A stretch of 64,000 nt of DNA from Hydractinia symbiolongicarpus. Taxonomy: Eukaryota > Cnidaria > Hydrozoa > Anthoathecata > Hydractiniidae. The stretch covers positions 1,054,001-1,118,000 of the forward strand of contig NC_079885.1 of the NCBI RefSeq assembly GCF_029227915.1, given 5' to 3'. A program made the position numbers and the translations under genes. A model generated the notes under the pieces. That model was not told the DNA's origin. It saw only the letters and a list, made by a program, of their open reading frames with translations, and did no database searches. Below, one piece after another: positions 24,901 to 37,864 of the stretch (the stretch's first letter is position 1; each line of letters opens with the position of its first letter).

Positions 24901-26775
24901 TCGAATGTATACAAAGAAATTACCCTGTGAGTAAACTCATTTCCAAAACTATTTTTTAAATTATCTTTTCAGCACTAAAACGCATGAGACTAGTAGTTTA
25001 CAAAAATGTTTTCATTTTTGATGAGACGCTGAATAAAAGAAGTTTATTCGCCGGCAAATGAAAACCCGCCATTTCCCGTAAACCCCGGACTCGGTCCGTA
25101 TAATCAAAAGTATACAAAGAAAGTACCCAGGGAGTAAACTCATTTCCCGAACGATTTTTTAAATTATTTTTTCACCACTAAAACGCATGAGACTTGTAGT
25201 TTTCAAAAATGTTTTCATTTTTGATGAGACGCTGAATGAGAAAATTTTAATCGCCGGCAAACGAAAACCTGCGATTTCCCGTAAATGCCGGACTCGGCCC
25301 GTATAGTTAAAAGTATACAAAGAAAGTATCCAGGGTGTAAACTCATTTCCCGAACGATTTTTTAAATTATTATTTCACCACTAAAGCCCATGAGACTTGT
25401 AGTTTTTAAAAATGTTTTCCTTTTTGATGAGACGCTGAATAAAAGAAGTTTAATCGCCGGCAAACGAAAACCCGCGACTTCCCGTAAATCCCGGACTCGG
25501 CCCGTATAGTCAAAAGTATACAAAGAAAGTACCCAGGGAGTAAACTCATTTCCCGAACGATTTTTTAAATTATATTTTCACCACTAAAAGGCATGAGACT
25601 TGTAGTTTTCAAAAATGTTTTCATTTTTGATGAGACGCTGAATAAAAGAAGTTTAATCGCCGGCAAACGAAAAGCTGCGATTTTCCGTAAATCCCGGACT
25701 CGGCCCGTACAGTCAAAAGTATAATAAGAAAGTACCCAGGGTGTAAACTCATTTCCCGAACGATTTTTTAAATTATTATTTCACCACTAAAGCCCATGAG
25801 ACTTGTAGTTTTTAAAAATGTTTTCATTTTTGATGAGAGGCTGAATAAAAGAAGTTTAATCGCCGGCAAACGAAAACCCGCCATTTCACATAAACCCTGG
25901 ACTCGGCCCGTATAATCAAAAGTATACAAAGAAAGTACCCAGGGAGTAAACTCATTTCCCAAACGATTTTTTAAGTTATTATTTCACCACTAAAACGCAT
26001 GAGACTTGTAGTTTTCAAGAATGTTTTCATTTTAGATGAGACGCTGAATAAAAGCAGTTTAATCGCCGGCAAACGAAAACCTGCGAATTTCCGTAAATCC
26101 CGGACTCGGCCCGTATAGTCAAAAGTATACAAAGAAAGTACCCAGGGAGTAAACTCATTTCCAGAACGATTTTTTAAATTATTTTTTCACCACTAAAACG
26201 CATAAGACTTGTAGTTTTTAAAAATGTTTTCATTTTTGATGAGACGCTGAATAAAAGAAGTTTAATCGCCGGCAAACGAAAACCCGCGATATCCCGTAAA
26301 TCCCGGGCTTGGCCGTATAGTCAAAAGTATACAAATAAAGTACCCAGGGAATAAACTCATTTCCCGAACGATTTTTTAAATTACTTTTTCACCACTAAAA
26401 CGCATGAGACTTGTAGTTTTTAAAAATGTTTTCATTTTTGATGAGACGCTTAATAAAAGAGGTTTAATCGCCGGCAAACGAAATCCCGCGATTTCCCGTA
26501 AATCCCGGGCTTGGCCCATATAGTCGAATGTATACAAAGAAAGTACCCAGGGAGTAAACTCATTTCCCGAACGATTTTTTAATTTTTTTTTTCACCACTA
26601 AAACGGATGAGACTTGTAATTTTCAAAAATGTTTTCATTTTTGATGAGACGCTTAATGAAAGAGGTTTAATCGCCGGCAAACGAAAACCCGCGATTTCCC
26701 GTAAATCCCGGACTCGGCCCGTATAGTCAAAAGTATACAAAGAAAGTACCCAGGGAGTAAACTCATTTCCCGAAC
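21907..26775. repeat. Very long higher-order unit, copy 2 (4869 bp, 24 monomers)
   Basis: This is the tandem partner of 16227-21906. It lacks four whole monomers (three near 22.9-23.1 kb, one near 24.57 kb). The corresponding offset falls from 5680 to 5070 and then 4869 bp. At the single-monomer loss, a TTCAATTATCTTTTCACC left part is joined to a GACTTGTAATTTTC right part, placing the exchange between about 24556 and 24589. Base differences between copies are scattered, for example GCTGTATGAAAG at about 23812 against GCTGAATGAAAG. Confidence 0.82.
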
Positions 26776-26978
26776 GATTTTTTAAATTATTTTTTCACCA
26801 CTAAAACGCATGAGACTTTTAGTTTTCAGAAATGTTTTCATTTTTGATGAGACGCTGAATGAGAAAAGTTTAATCGCCGGCAAACGAAAACCTGCGATTT
26901 CCCGTAAATCCCGGACTCGGCCCGTATAGTCAAAAGTATACAAAGAAAGTATCCAGGGTGTAAACTCATTTCCCGAAC
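26776..26978. repeat. Chimeric monomer at a domain junction
   Basis: The left part (GAGACTTTTAGTTTTCAGAAATG) matches the monomer at about 24785. The right part (GCTGAATGAGAAAAG and a TATCCAGGGTG tail) matches a different class seen at about 3125. The switch lies between 26829 and 26857, inside or just after the conserved dyad. The sequence downstream belongs to a new higher-order domain, so this monomer is the scar of an unequal exchange. Confidence 0.7.
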
Positions 26979-29900
26979 GATTTTTTAAATTATTATTTCA
27001 CCACTAAAGCCCATGAGACTTGTAGTTTTTAAAAATGTTTTCCTTTTTGATGAGACGCTGAATAAAAGAAGTTTAATCGCCGGCAAAGGAAAACCCGCGA
27101 CATCCCTTAAATCCCGGACTCGGCCCGTATAGTCAAAAGTATACAAAGAAAGTACCCAGGGAGTAAACTCATTTCCCGAACGATTTTTTAAATTATATTT
27201 TCACCACTAAAACGCATGAGACTTGTAGTTTTCAAAAATGTTTTCATTTTTGATTAGACGCTGAATGAAAGAAGTTTAATCGCCTGCAAACGAAAACCTG
27301 CGATTTCCCGTAAATCCCGGACTTGGCCCGTATAGTCAAAAGTATAATAAGAAAGTACCCAGGGTGTAAACTCATTTCCCGAACGATTTTTTAAATTATT
27401 ATTTCACCACTAAAGCCCATGAGAATTGTAGTTTTTAAAAATGTTTTCATTTTTGATGAGACGCTGAATAAAAGAAGTTTAATCGCCGGCAAACGAAAAC
27501 CCGCCATTTCCCGTAAACCCTGGACTCGGCCCGTATAATCAAAAGTATACAAAGAAAGTACCCAGGGAGTAAACTCATTTCCCAAACGATTTTTTAAATT
27601 ATTATTTCACCACTAAAGCCCATGAGACTTGTAGTTTTTAAAAATGTTTTCATTTTTGATGAGACGCTGAATAAAAGAAGTTTAATCGCCGGCAAACGAA
27701 AACCCGCGATTTCCCGTAAATCCCGGACTCTGCCCGTATAGTTAAAACTATAGAAGGAAAGTACCCAGTGAGTAAACTCACTTCCCGAACGAATTTTTAA
27801 ATTATTTTTTCACCACTAAAACGTATGAGACTTGTAGTTTTTAAAAATGTTTTCATTTTTGATGAGACGCTGAATAAAAGAAGTTTAATCGCCGGCAAAC
27901 GAAAACCTGCGATTTCCCGTAAATCCCGGACTCGGCCCGTATAGTCAAAAGTATACAAAGAAAGTACCCAGTGTGTAAACTCATTTCCCGAACGATTTTT
28001 TAAATTATTTTTTCAGCACTAAAACGCATGAGACATGTAGTTTTTAAAAATGTTTTCATTTTCGATGAGACGCTGAATAAAAGAAGTTTAATCGCCGGCA
28101 AACGAAAACCTGCGATTTCCCGTAAATCCTGGACTCGGCCCGTATAGTCAAAAGTATACAAAGAAAGTACCCAGGGAGTAAACTCATTTCCCAAACGATT
28201 TTTTAAATTATTATTTCACCACTAAAGCCCATGAGACTTGTAGTTTTTAAAAATGTTTTCATTTTTTATGAGACGCTGAATAAAAGAAGTTTAATCGCCG
28301 GCAAACGAAAACCCGCGATTTCCCGTAAATCCCGGACTCGGCCCGTATAGTTAAAAGTATACAAGGAAAGTACCCAGTGAGTAAACTCATTTCCCGAACG
28401 AATTTTTAAATTATTTTTTCACCACTAAAACGTATGAGACTTGTAGTTTTCAAAAATGTTTTCATTTTTGATGAGACGCTGAATAAAAGAAGTTTAATCG
28501 CCGGCAAACAAAAACCTGTGATTTCCCGTAAATCCCGTACTCGGCCCGTATAGTCAAAAGTATACAAAGAAAGTATCCAGTGTGTCAACTCATTTCCCGA
28601 ACGATTTTTTAAATTATTATTTCACCACTAAAGCCCATGAGACTTGTAGTTTTTAAAAATGTTTTCATTTTTGATGAGACGCTGAATAAAAGAAGTTTAA
28701 TCGCCGGCAAACGAAAACCCGCCATTTCCCGTAAACCCTGGACTCGGCCCGTATAATCAAAAGTATACAAAGAAAGTACCCAGGGAGTAAACTCATTTCC
28801 CAAACGATTTTTTAAATTATTATTTCACCACTAAAGCTCATGAGACTTGTAGTTTTTAAAAATGTTTTCCTTTTTGATGAGACGCTGAATAAAAGAAGTT
28901 TAATCGCCGGCAAAGGAAAACCCGCGACATCCCTTAAATCCCGGACTCGGCCCGTATAGTCAAAAGTATACAAAGAAAGTACCCAGGGAGTAAACTCATT
29001 TCCCGAACGATTTTTTAAATTATATTTTCACCACTAAAACGCATGAGACTTGTAGTTTTCAAAAATGTTTTCATTTTTGATTAGACGCTGAATGAAAGAA
29101 GTTTAATCGCCTGCAAACGAAAACCTGCGATTTCCCGTAAATCCCGGACTTGGCCCGTATAGTCAAAAGTATAATAAGAAAGTACCCAGGGTGTAAACTC
29201 ATTTCCCGAACGATTTTTTAAATTATTATTTCACCACTAAAGCCCATGAGAATTGTAGTTTTTAAAAATGTTTTCATTTTTGATGAGACGCTGAATAAAA
29301 GAAGTTTAATCGCCGGCAAACGAAAACCCGCCATTTCCCGTAAACCCTGGACTCGGCCCGTATAATCAAAAGTATACAAAGAAAGTACCCAGGGAGTAAA
29401 CTCATTTCCCAAACGATTTTTTAAATTATTATTTCACCACTAAAGCCCATGAGACTTGTAGTTTTTAAAAATGTTTTCATTTTTTATGAGACGCTGAATA
29501 AAAGAAGTTTAATCGCCGGCAAACGAAAACCCGCGATTTCCCGTAAATCCCGGACTCGGCCCGTATAGTTAAAAGTATACAAGGAAAGTACCCAGTGAGT
29601 AAACTCATTTCCCGAACGAATTTTTAAATTATTTTTTCACCACTAAAACGTATGAGACTTGTAGTTTTCAAAAATGTTTTCATTTTTGATGAGACGCTGA
29701 ATAAAAGAAGTTTAATCGCCGGCAAACGAAAACCTGCGATTTCCCGTAAATCCCGGACTCGGCCCGTATAGTCAAAAGTATACAAAGAAAGTACCCAGGC
29801 TGTAAACTCATTTCCCGAACGATTTTTTAAATTATTTTTTCACCACTAAAACGCATGAGACTTGTAGTTTTCAAAAATGTTTTCATTTTTGATGAGACGC

Positions 29901-32900
29901 TGAATAAAAGAAGTTTAATCGCCGGCAAACAAAAACCTGTGATTTCCCGTAAATCCCGTACTCGGCCCGTATAGTCAAAAGTATACAAAGAAAGTATCCA
30001 GTGTGTCAACTCATTTCCCGAACGATTTTTTAAATTATTATTTCACCACTAAAGCCCATGAGACTTGTAGTTTTTAAAAATGTTTTCATTTTTGATGAGA
30101 CGCTGAATAAAAGAAGTTTAATCGCCGGCAAACGAAAACCCGCCATTTCCCGTAAACCCTGGACTCGGCCCGTATAATCAAAAGTATACAAAGAAAGTAC
30201 CCAGGGAGTAAACTCATTTCCCAAACGATTTTTTAAGTTATTATTTCACCACTAAAGCCCATGAGACTTGTAGTTTTTAAAAATGTTTTCCTTTTTGATG
30301 AGACGCTGAATAAAAGAAGTTTAATCGCCGGCAAAGGAAAACCCGCGACATCCCTTAAATCCCGGACTTGGCCCGTATAGTCAAAAGTATACAAAGAAAG
30401 TACCCAGGGAGTAAACTCATTTCCCGAACGATTTTTTAAATTATATTTTCACCACTAAAAGGCATGAGACTTGTAGTTTTCAAAAATGTTTTCATTTTTG
30501 ATTAGACGCTGAATGAAAGAAGTTTAATCGCCTGCAAACGAAAACCTGCGATTTCCCGTAAATCCCGGACTTGGCCCGTATAGTCAAAAGTATAATAAGA
30601 AAGTACCCAGGGTGTAAACTCATTTCCCGAACGATTTTTTAAATTATTATTTCACCACTAAAGCCCATGAGAATTGTAGTTTTTAAAAATGTTTTCATTT
30701 TTGATGAGACGCTGAATAAAAGAAGTTTAATCGCCGGCAAACGAAAACCCGCCATTTCCCGTAAACCCTGGACTCGGCCCGTTTAATCAAAAGTATACAA
30801 AGAAAGTACCCAGGGAGTAAACTCATTTCCCAAACGATTTTTTAAATTATTATTTCACCACTAAAGCCCATGAGACTTGTAGTTTTTAAAAATGTTTTCA
30901 TTTTTGATGAGACGCTGAATAAAAGAAGTTTAATCGCCGGCAAACGAAAACCCGCGATTTCCCGTAAATCCCGGACTCTGCCCGTATAGTTAAAACTATA
31001 GAAGGAAAGTACCCAGTGAGTAAACTCACTTCCCGAACGAATTTTTAAATTATTTTTTCACCACTAAAACGTATGAGACTTGTAGTTTTTAAAAATGTTT
31101 TCATTTTTGATGAGACGCTGAATAAAAGAAGTTTAATCGCCGGCAAACGAAAACCTGCGATTTTCCGTAAATCCCGGACTCGGCCCGTATAGTCAAAAGT
31201 ATACAAAGAAAGTACCCAGTGTGTAAACTCATTTCCCGAACGATTTTTTAAATTATTTTTTCAGCACTAAAACGCATGAGACATGTAGTTTTTTAAAATG
31301 TTTTCATTTTCGATGAGACGCTGAATAAAAGAAGTTTAATCGCCGGCAAACGAAAACCTGCGATTTCCCGTAAATCCTGGACTCGGCCCGTATAGTCAAA
31401 AGTATACAAAGAAAGTACCCAGGGAGTAAACTCATTTCCCAAACGATTTTTTAAATTATTATTTCACCACTAAAGCCCATGAGACTTGTAGTTTTTAAAA
31501 ATGTTTTCATTTTTTATGAGACGCTGAATAAAAGAAGTTTAATCGCCGGCAAACGAAAACCCGCGATTTCCCGTAAATCCCGGACTCGGCCCGTATAGTT
31601 AAAAGTATACAAGGAAAGTACCCAGTGAGTAAACTCATTTCCCGAACGAATTTTTAAATTATTTTTTCACCACTAAAACGTATGAGACTTGTAGTTTTCA
31701 AAAATGTTTTCATTTTTGATGAGATGCTGAATAAAAGAAGTTTAATCGCCGGCAAACGAAAACCTGCGATTTCCCGTAAATCCCGGACTCGGCCCGTATA
31801 GTCAAAAGTATACAAAGAAAGTACCCAGGTTGTAAACTCATTTCCCGAACGATTTTTTAAATTATTTTTTCACCACTAAAACGCATGAGACTTGTAGTTT
31901 TCAAAAATGTTTTCATTTTTGATGAGACGCTGAATAAAAGAAGTTTAATCGCCGGCAAACAAAAACCTGTGATTTCCCGTAAATCCCGTACTCGGCCCGT
32001 ATAGTCAAAAGTATACAAAGAAAGTATCCAGTGTGTCAACTCATTTCCCGAACGATTTTTTAAATTATTATTTCACCACTAAAGCCCATGAGACTTGTAG
32101 TTTTTAAAAATGTTTTCATTTTTGATGAGACGCTGAATAAAAGAAGTTTAATCGCCGGCAAACGAAAACCCGCCATTTCCCGTAAACCCTGGACTCGGCC
32201 CGTATAATCAAAAGTATACAAAGAAAGTACCCAGGGAGTAAACTCATTTCCCAAACGATTTTTTAAGTTATTATTTCACCACTAAAACGCATGAGACTTG
32301 TAGTTTTCAAGAATGTTTTCATTTTAGATGAGACGCTGAATAAAAGCAGTTTAATCGCCGGCAAACGAAAACCTGCGATTTCCCGTAAATCCCGGACTCG
32401 GCCCGTATAGTCAAAAGTATACAAGGAAAGTACCCAGTGAGTAAACTCACTTCCCGAACGAATTTTTAAATTATTTTTTCACCACTAAAACGTATGAGAC
32501 TTGTAGTTTGCAAAAATGTTTTCATTTTTGATGAGACGCTGAATAAAAGAAGTTTAATCGCCGGCAAACGAAAACCTGCGATTTCCCGTAAATCCCGGAC
32601 TCGGCCCGTATAGTCAAAAGTATACAAAGAAAGTACCCAGTGTGTAAACTCATTTTCCGAACGATTTTTTAAATTATTTTTTCAGCACTAAAACGCATGA
32701 GACATGTAGTTTTTAAAAATGTTTTCATTTTCGATGAGACGCTGAATAAAAGAAGTTTAATCGCCGGCAAACGAAAACCTGCGATTTCCCGTAAATCCTG
32801 GACTCGGCCCGTATAGTCAAAAGTATACAAAGAAAGTACCCAGGGAGTAAACTCATTTCTTAAACGATTTTTTAAATTATTATTTCACCACTAAAGCCCA

Positions 32901-35110
32901 TGAGACTTGTAGTTTTTAAAAATGTTTTCATTTTTGATGAGACGCTGAATAAAAGCAGTTTAATGGCCGGCAAACGAAAACCTGCGATTTCCCGTAAATC
33001 CCGGACTCGGCCCGTATAGTCAAAAGTATACAAGGAAAGTACCCAGTGAGTAAACTCACTTCCCGAACGAATTTTTAAATGATTTTTTCACCACTAAAAC
33101 GTATGAGACTTGTAGTTTGCAAAAATGTTTTCATTTTTGATGAGACGCTGAATAAAAGAAGTTTAATCGCCGGCAAACGAAAACCTGCGATTTCCCGTAA
33201 ATCCCGGACTCGGCCCGTATAGTCAAAAGTATACAAAGAAAGTACCCAGTGTGTAAACTCATTTCCCGAACGATTTTTTAAATTATTTTTTCAGCACTAA
33301 AACGCATGAGACATGTAGTTTTTAAAAATGTTTTCATTTTCGATGAGACGCTGAATAAAAGAAGTTTAATCGCCGGCAAACGAAAACCTGCGAATTCCCG
33401 TAAATCCTGGACTCGGCCCGTATAGTCAAAAGTATACAAAGAAAGTACCCAGGGAGTAAACTCATTTCCCAAACGATTTTTTAAATTATTATTTCACCAC
33501 TAAAGCCCATGAGACTTGTAGTTTTTAAAAATGTTTTCATTTTTGATGAGACGCTGAATAAAAGAAGTTTAATCGCCGGCAAACGAAAACCCGCGATTTC
33601 CCGTAAATCCCGGACTCGGCCCGTATAGTTAAAAGTATACAAGGAAAGTACCCAGTGAGTAAACTCATTTCCCGAACGAATTTTTAAATTATTTTTTCAC
33701 CACTAAAACGTATGAGACTTGTAGTTTTCAAAAATGTTTTCATTTTTGATGAGACGCTGAATAAAAGAAGTTTAATCGCCGGCAAACGAAAACCTGCGAT
33801 TTCCCGTAAATCCCGGACTCGGCCCGTATAGTCAAAAGTATACAAAGAAAGTACCCAGGTTGTAAACTCATTTCCCGAACGATTTTTTAAATTATTTTTT
33901 CACCACTAAAACGCATGAGACTTGTAGTTTTCAAAAATGTTTTCATTTTTGATGAGACGCTGAATAAAAGAAGTTTAATCGCCGGCAAACGAAAACCTGT
34001 GATTTCCCGTAAATCCCATACTCGGCCCGTATAGTCAAAAGTATACAAAGAAAGTATCCAGTGTGTCAACTCATTTCCCAAACGATTTTTTAAGTTATTA
34101 TTTCACCACTAAAACGCATGAGACTTGTAGTTTTCAAGAATGTTTTCATTTTAGATGAGACGCTGAATAAAGGCAGTTTAATCGCCGGCAAACGAAAACC
34201 TGCGATTTCCCGTAAATCCCGGACTCGGCCCGTATAGTCAAAAGTATACAAGGAAAGTACCCAGTGAGTAAACTCACTTCCCGAACGAATTTTTAAATTA
34301 TTTTTTCACCACTAAAACGTATGAGACTTGTAGTTTGCAAAAATGTTTTCATTTTTGATGAGACGCTGAATAAAAGAAGTTTAATCGCCGGCAAACGAAA
34401 ACCTGCGATTTCCCGTAAATCCCGGACTCGGCCCGTATAGTCAAAAGTATACAAAGAAAGTACCCAGTGTGTAAACTCATTTCCCGAACGATTTTTTAAA
34501 TTATTTTTTCAGCACTAAAACGCATGAGACATGTAGTTTTTAAAAATGTTTTCATTTTCGATGAGACGCTGAATAAAAGAAGTTTAATCGCCGGCAAACG
34601 AAAACCTGCGATTTCCCGTAAATCCTGGACTCGGCCCGTATAGTCAAAAGTATACAAAGAAAGTACCCAGGGAGTAAACTCATTTCCCAAACGATTTTTT
34701 AAATTATTATTTCACCACTAAAGCCCATGAGACTTGTAGTTTTTAAAAATGTTTTCATTTTTGATGAGACGCTGAATAAAAGCAGTTTAATCGCCGGCAA
34801 ACGAAAACCTGCTATTTCCCGTAAATCCCGGACTCGGCCCGTATAGTCAAAAGTATACAAGGAAAGTACCCAGTGAGTAAACTCACTTCCCGAACGAATT
34901 TTTAAATTATTTTTTCACCACTAAAACGTATGAGACTTGTAGTTTGCAAAAATGTTTTCATTTTTGATGAGACGCTAAATAAAAGAAGTTTAATCGCCGG
35001 CAAACGAAAACCTGCGATTTCCCGTAAATCCCGGACTCGGCCCGTATAGTCAAAAGTATACAAAGAAAGTACCCAGTGAGTAAACTCATTTCCCGAACGA
35101 TTTTTTAAAT
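26979..35110. repeat. Domain of 6- to 10-monomer higher-order units
   Basis: Diagnostic monomers recur at several spacings. GAGAATTGTAG lies at 27421, 29248 and 30669 (1827 and 1421 bp, nine and seven monomers). A TATCCAGTGTGTCAACTC tail type recurs with spacings of 1421 and 2030 bp. TTTTCGATGAGACGC monomers near 33340 and 34558 are 1218 bp apart (six monomers). The GGACTCTGCCCG...TTAAAACTATA monomer near 27725 and 30975 also appears at about 4197, which links this domain to the left edge of the window. Copies are close but interrupted by whole-monomer gains and losses. Confidence 0.78.
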
Positions 35111-37133
35111 TACCTTTTCACCACTAAAACGCATGAGACTTGTAGTTTTTAAAAATGTTTTCATTTTTGATGAGACGCTGAATAAGAGAAGTTTAATCGC
35201 CGGCAAATGAAAAACCGCGATTTCCCGTAAATCCCGGGCTTGGCCCGTATAGTCAAAAGTATACAAGGAAAGTACCCAGGGAGTAAACTCATTTCCCGAA
35301 CAATTTTTTATATTATTTTTTTACCACTAAACGCATGAGACTTGTAGTTTTCAAAAATGTTTTCATTTTTGATGAGACGCTTAATGAAAGAGGTTTAATC
35401 GCCGGCAAACGAAAACCTGCGATTTCCCGTAAATCTCGGACTCGGCCCGTATAGTCAAAAGTATACAAAGAAAGTATCCAGTGTGTCAACTCATTTCCCG
35501 AACGATTTTTTAAATTATTATTTCACCACTAAAACGCATGAGACTTGTAGTTTTCAAAAATGTTTTCATTTTTGATGAGACGCTGAATGAAAGCAGTTTA
35601 ATCGCCGGCAAACGAAAACCCGCGATTTCCCGTAAATCCCGGGCTTGGCCCGTGTAGTTAAAAGTATACTAAGAAAGTACCCAGGGAGTAAACTCATTTC
35701 CCGAACGTATTTTTAAATTACTTTTTCACCACTAAAAGGCATGAGACTTGTAGTTCTCAAAAATATTTTCATTTTTGATGAGACGCTGAATAAAAGCAGT
35801 TTAATCGCCGGCAAACGAAAACCAGCGGTTTCAATAAATCCCGGAGTCGGCCCGTATAGTCAAAAGTATACAAAGAAAGTACCCAGGGAGTAAACTCATT
35901 TCCAGAACGATTTTTTAAATTATTTTTTCACCACTAAAACGCATAAGACTTGTAGTTTTTAAAAATGTTTTCATTTTTGATGAGACGCTGAATAAGAGAA
36001 GTTTAAATGCCGGCAAACGAAAACCCGCGATTTCCCGTAAATCCCGGCTTGGCCCGTATAGTCAAAAGTGTACAAAGAAAGTACCCAGGGAGTAAACTCA
36101 TTTCCAGAACGATTTTTTAAGTTACTTTTTCACCACTAAAACGCATGAGACTTGTAGTTTTCAAAAATGTTTTCATTTTTGATGAGACGCTTAATGAAAG
36201 AGGTTTAATCGCCGGCAAACGAAAACCTGCGATTTCCCGTAAATCCCGGACTCGGCCCGTATAGTCAAAAGTATACAAAGAAAGTACCCAGGGAGTAAAC
36301 TCATTTCCCGAACGATTTTTTATATTATTTTTTTACCACTAAACGCATGCGACTTGTAGTTTTCAAAAATATTTTCATATTTGATGGGACGCTGAATAAA
36401 AGAAGTTTATTCGCCGGCAAACGAAAATCCGCGATTTCCCGTAAATCCCGGACTCGGCCCGTATAGTAAAAAGCATACAAAGAAAGTACCCAGGGAATAA
36501 ACTCATTTCCCGAACGATTTTTTAAATTATTTTTTCACCACTAAAACGCATGAGACTTGTAATTTTCAAAAATGTTTTCATTTTTGATGAGACGCTTAAT
36601 GAAAGCGGTTTAATCGCCGGAAAACGAAAACCCGCGATTTCCCGTAAATCCCGGGCTTGGCCCGCATAGTCGAATGTATACAATGAAAGTACCCTGTGAG
36701 TAAACTCATTTCCAGAACGATTTTTTAAATTATTTTTTCGCCACTAAAACGCATAAGACTTGTAGTTTTTAAAAATGTTTTTATTTTTGATGAGACGCTG
36801 AATAAAAGAAGTTTAATCGCCGGCAAACGAAAACCCGCGATTTCCCGTAAATCCCGGCTTGGCCCGTATAGTCAAAAGTATACAAAGAAAGTACCCAGTG
36901 AGTAAACTCATTTCCCGAACGATTTTTTAAATTACCTTTTCACCACTAAAACGCATGAGACTTGTAGTTTTTAAAAATGTTTTCATTTTTGATGAGACGC
37001 TGAATAAAAGAACTTTAATCGCCGGCAAACGAAAACCTGCAATTTCCCGTAAATCCTGGACTCGACCCGTATAGTCAAAAGTATACAAAGAAAGTACCCA
37101 GGGAGTAAACTCATTTCCCAAACGATTTTTTAA
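35111..37133. repeat. Higher-order unit of about 1418 bp, part left of the transposon
   Basis: From about 35980, monomers match those starting near 38146 at a constant offset of 2166 bp, which equals 1418 bp of satellite plus the 748 bp added by the transposon and its extra TTAA. Shared rare features include GTTTAAATGCCGG, TTTATATTATTTTTTTACC with AAACGCATG, TTTGATGGGACGC, AAAAGCATACAAAG, and AGAACTTTAATCGCC with CTCGACCCG. I count about eight base differences in about 1.3 kb, for example TTTTTTCGCCAC at 36734 against TTCACCAC in the partner. Confidence 0.8.
37130..37133. repeat. TTAA target-site duplication, left
   Basis: TTAA directly before the CCC terminus. It coincides with positions 7-10 of the interrupted monomer that starts at 37124. 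Confidence 0.9.
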
Positions 37134-37150
37134 CCCTATTCGGTCCGGGG
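37134..37150 (+). repeat. Terminal inverted repeat, left (17 bp)
   Basis: CCCTATTCGGTCCGGGG, an exact reverse complement of 37861-37877. A 21-base A/T-rich stretch (37151-37171) separates it from the subterminal G-run. The right end has no counterpart to that stretch. Confidence 0.92.
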
Positions 37151-37171
37151 TTTTTCGAACATATTATGACC

Positions 37172-37199
37172 GGGGGGGGGGCGGATTCCGCCCCCCCCC
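37172..37199. other. Subterminal G/C palindrome, left end of MITE
   Basis: Ten G, then CGGATTCCG, then nine C. Complementary arms meet around a single central T (37086-style centre at 37186), giving up to 13 paired bases before allowing for loop strain. The G-run and C-run could form a very stable hairpin or other non-B structures. Homopolymer length may be unreliable in the assembly. Confidence 0.85.
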
Positions 37200-37839
37200 T
37201 CAATAACTTTTTATAGGATTGTTCAAATTGAATCAAACTTGGCACACTGATAGTACGTCATAAAAGGAACAAAATGGCGCCAAAAAAAAATTGCTTGCGT
37301 CAGCACATTTTCTGTGACGTCATCAAAAGCTTAAAAATTTTTAAAAATGCCACTATCTGCTTAAAATATAATTACTTTTGTTCTAGAGCGAATTTTTACA
37401 TTCTGTTTGAAGTTTCTGAAAGCTAAATAAAAGTTTTTTAACATATCTTCCGGTTTTTACATGGATCGGATAAAAAATTGCCAAAAATTGCCCGTAAATC
37501 CGTTTTTTTCCGATTTTCGGGTAAAATCCGACAAAATCGGGAAATCGGATTAGTCACGTGTTCAAATTATTCAAAATGATTCTTCTTAATGAAACAAAGT
37601 TGTGTTGCAAGTTTCAAGTTCTAAGGATAATCCTAACAGGAGTTATTATATTTTCTCCATTATAAGGATTTCATAGAGATTTTTAGGGGTAGTTTCGAGT
37701 AATGGCCAATATCTAAGCCTCTGAAAGGTATGGGACCTGAAAAATTTACATGCAGGTGTCTAATAGATAAATGTTAAAACTCAGTAAGTATCATAGCCAT
37801 ATAACAAAGCAATCAGGAGTTATTAAAAAAAAACCGTCA

Positions 37840-37864
37840 GGGGGGGCGGAATCCGCCCCCCCCC
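37840..37864. other. Subterminal G/C palindrome, right end of MITE
   Basis: Seven G, then CGGAATCCG, then nine C, the last four of which also belong to the right terminal repeat. It is the inverted counterpart of 37172-37199, so the element has a long imperfect terminal inverted repeat interrupted on the left by 21 bases. Confidence 0.85.

Larger units (their letters stand above)
1..37133. repeat. 203-bp satellite array, left segment
   Basis: About 183 head-to-tail copies of a unit of about 203 bp. Successive GATTTTTTAA blocks fall at 2, 205 and 408, and the same spacing continues to 37124. Every copy carries the same ordered blocks: an A/T tract, CACCACTAAAACGCATGAG, a TCAAAAATG...CATTTTTGA dyad, a GC core with CGCCGGCAAACG, the CCCGTAAATCCCGG block, GTATAG...GTATAC, and a tail ending CATTTCCCGAAC. 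Copies differ by single substitutions, rare 1-base indels and six 100-bp half monomers. I see no inverted monomers and no genes. The unit length is not a multiple of three, so no reading frame can cross the array. Position in the genome (centromeric, pericentromeric or subtelomeric) is inference. I do not recognise the family. Confidence 0.98.

Noticed and set aside
37315-37322. TGACGTCA (CRE-like octamer) in the MITE as a regulatory site
   Set aside because: A single exact octamer with no gene in 64 kb to regulate. An occurrence by chance or as part of the transposon is the simpler reading.
37555-37560. CACGTG E-box inside the MITE
   Set aside because: A six-base match without context is expected by chance.
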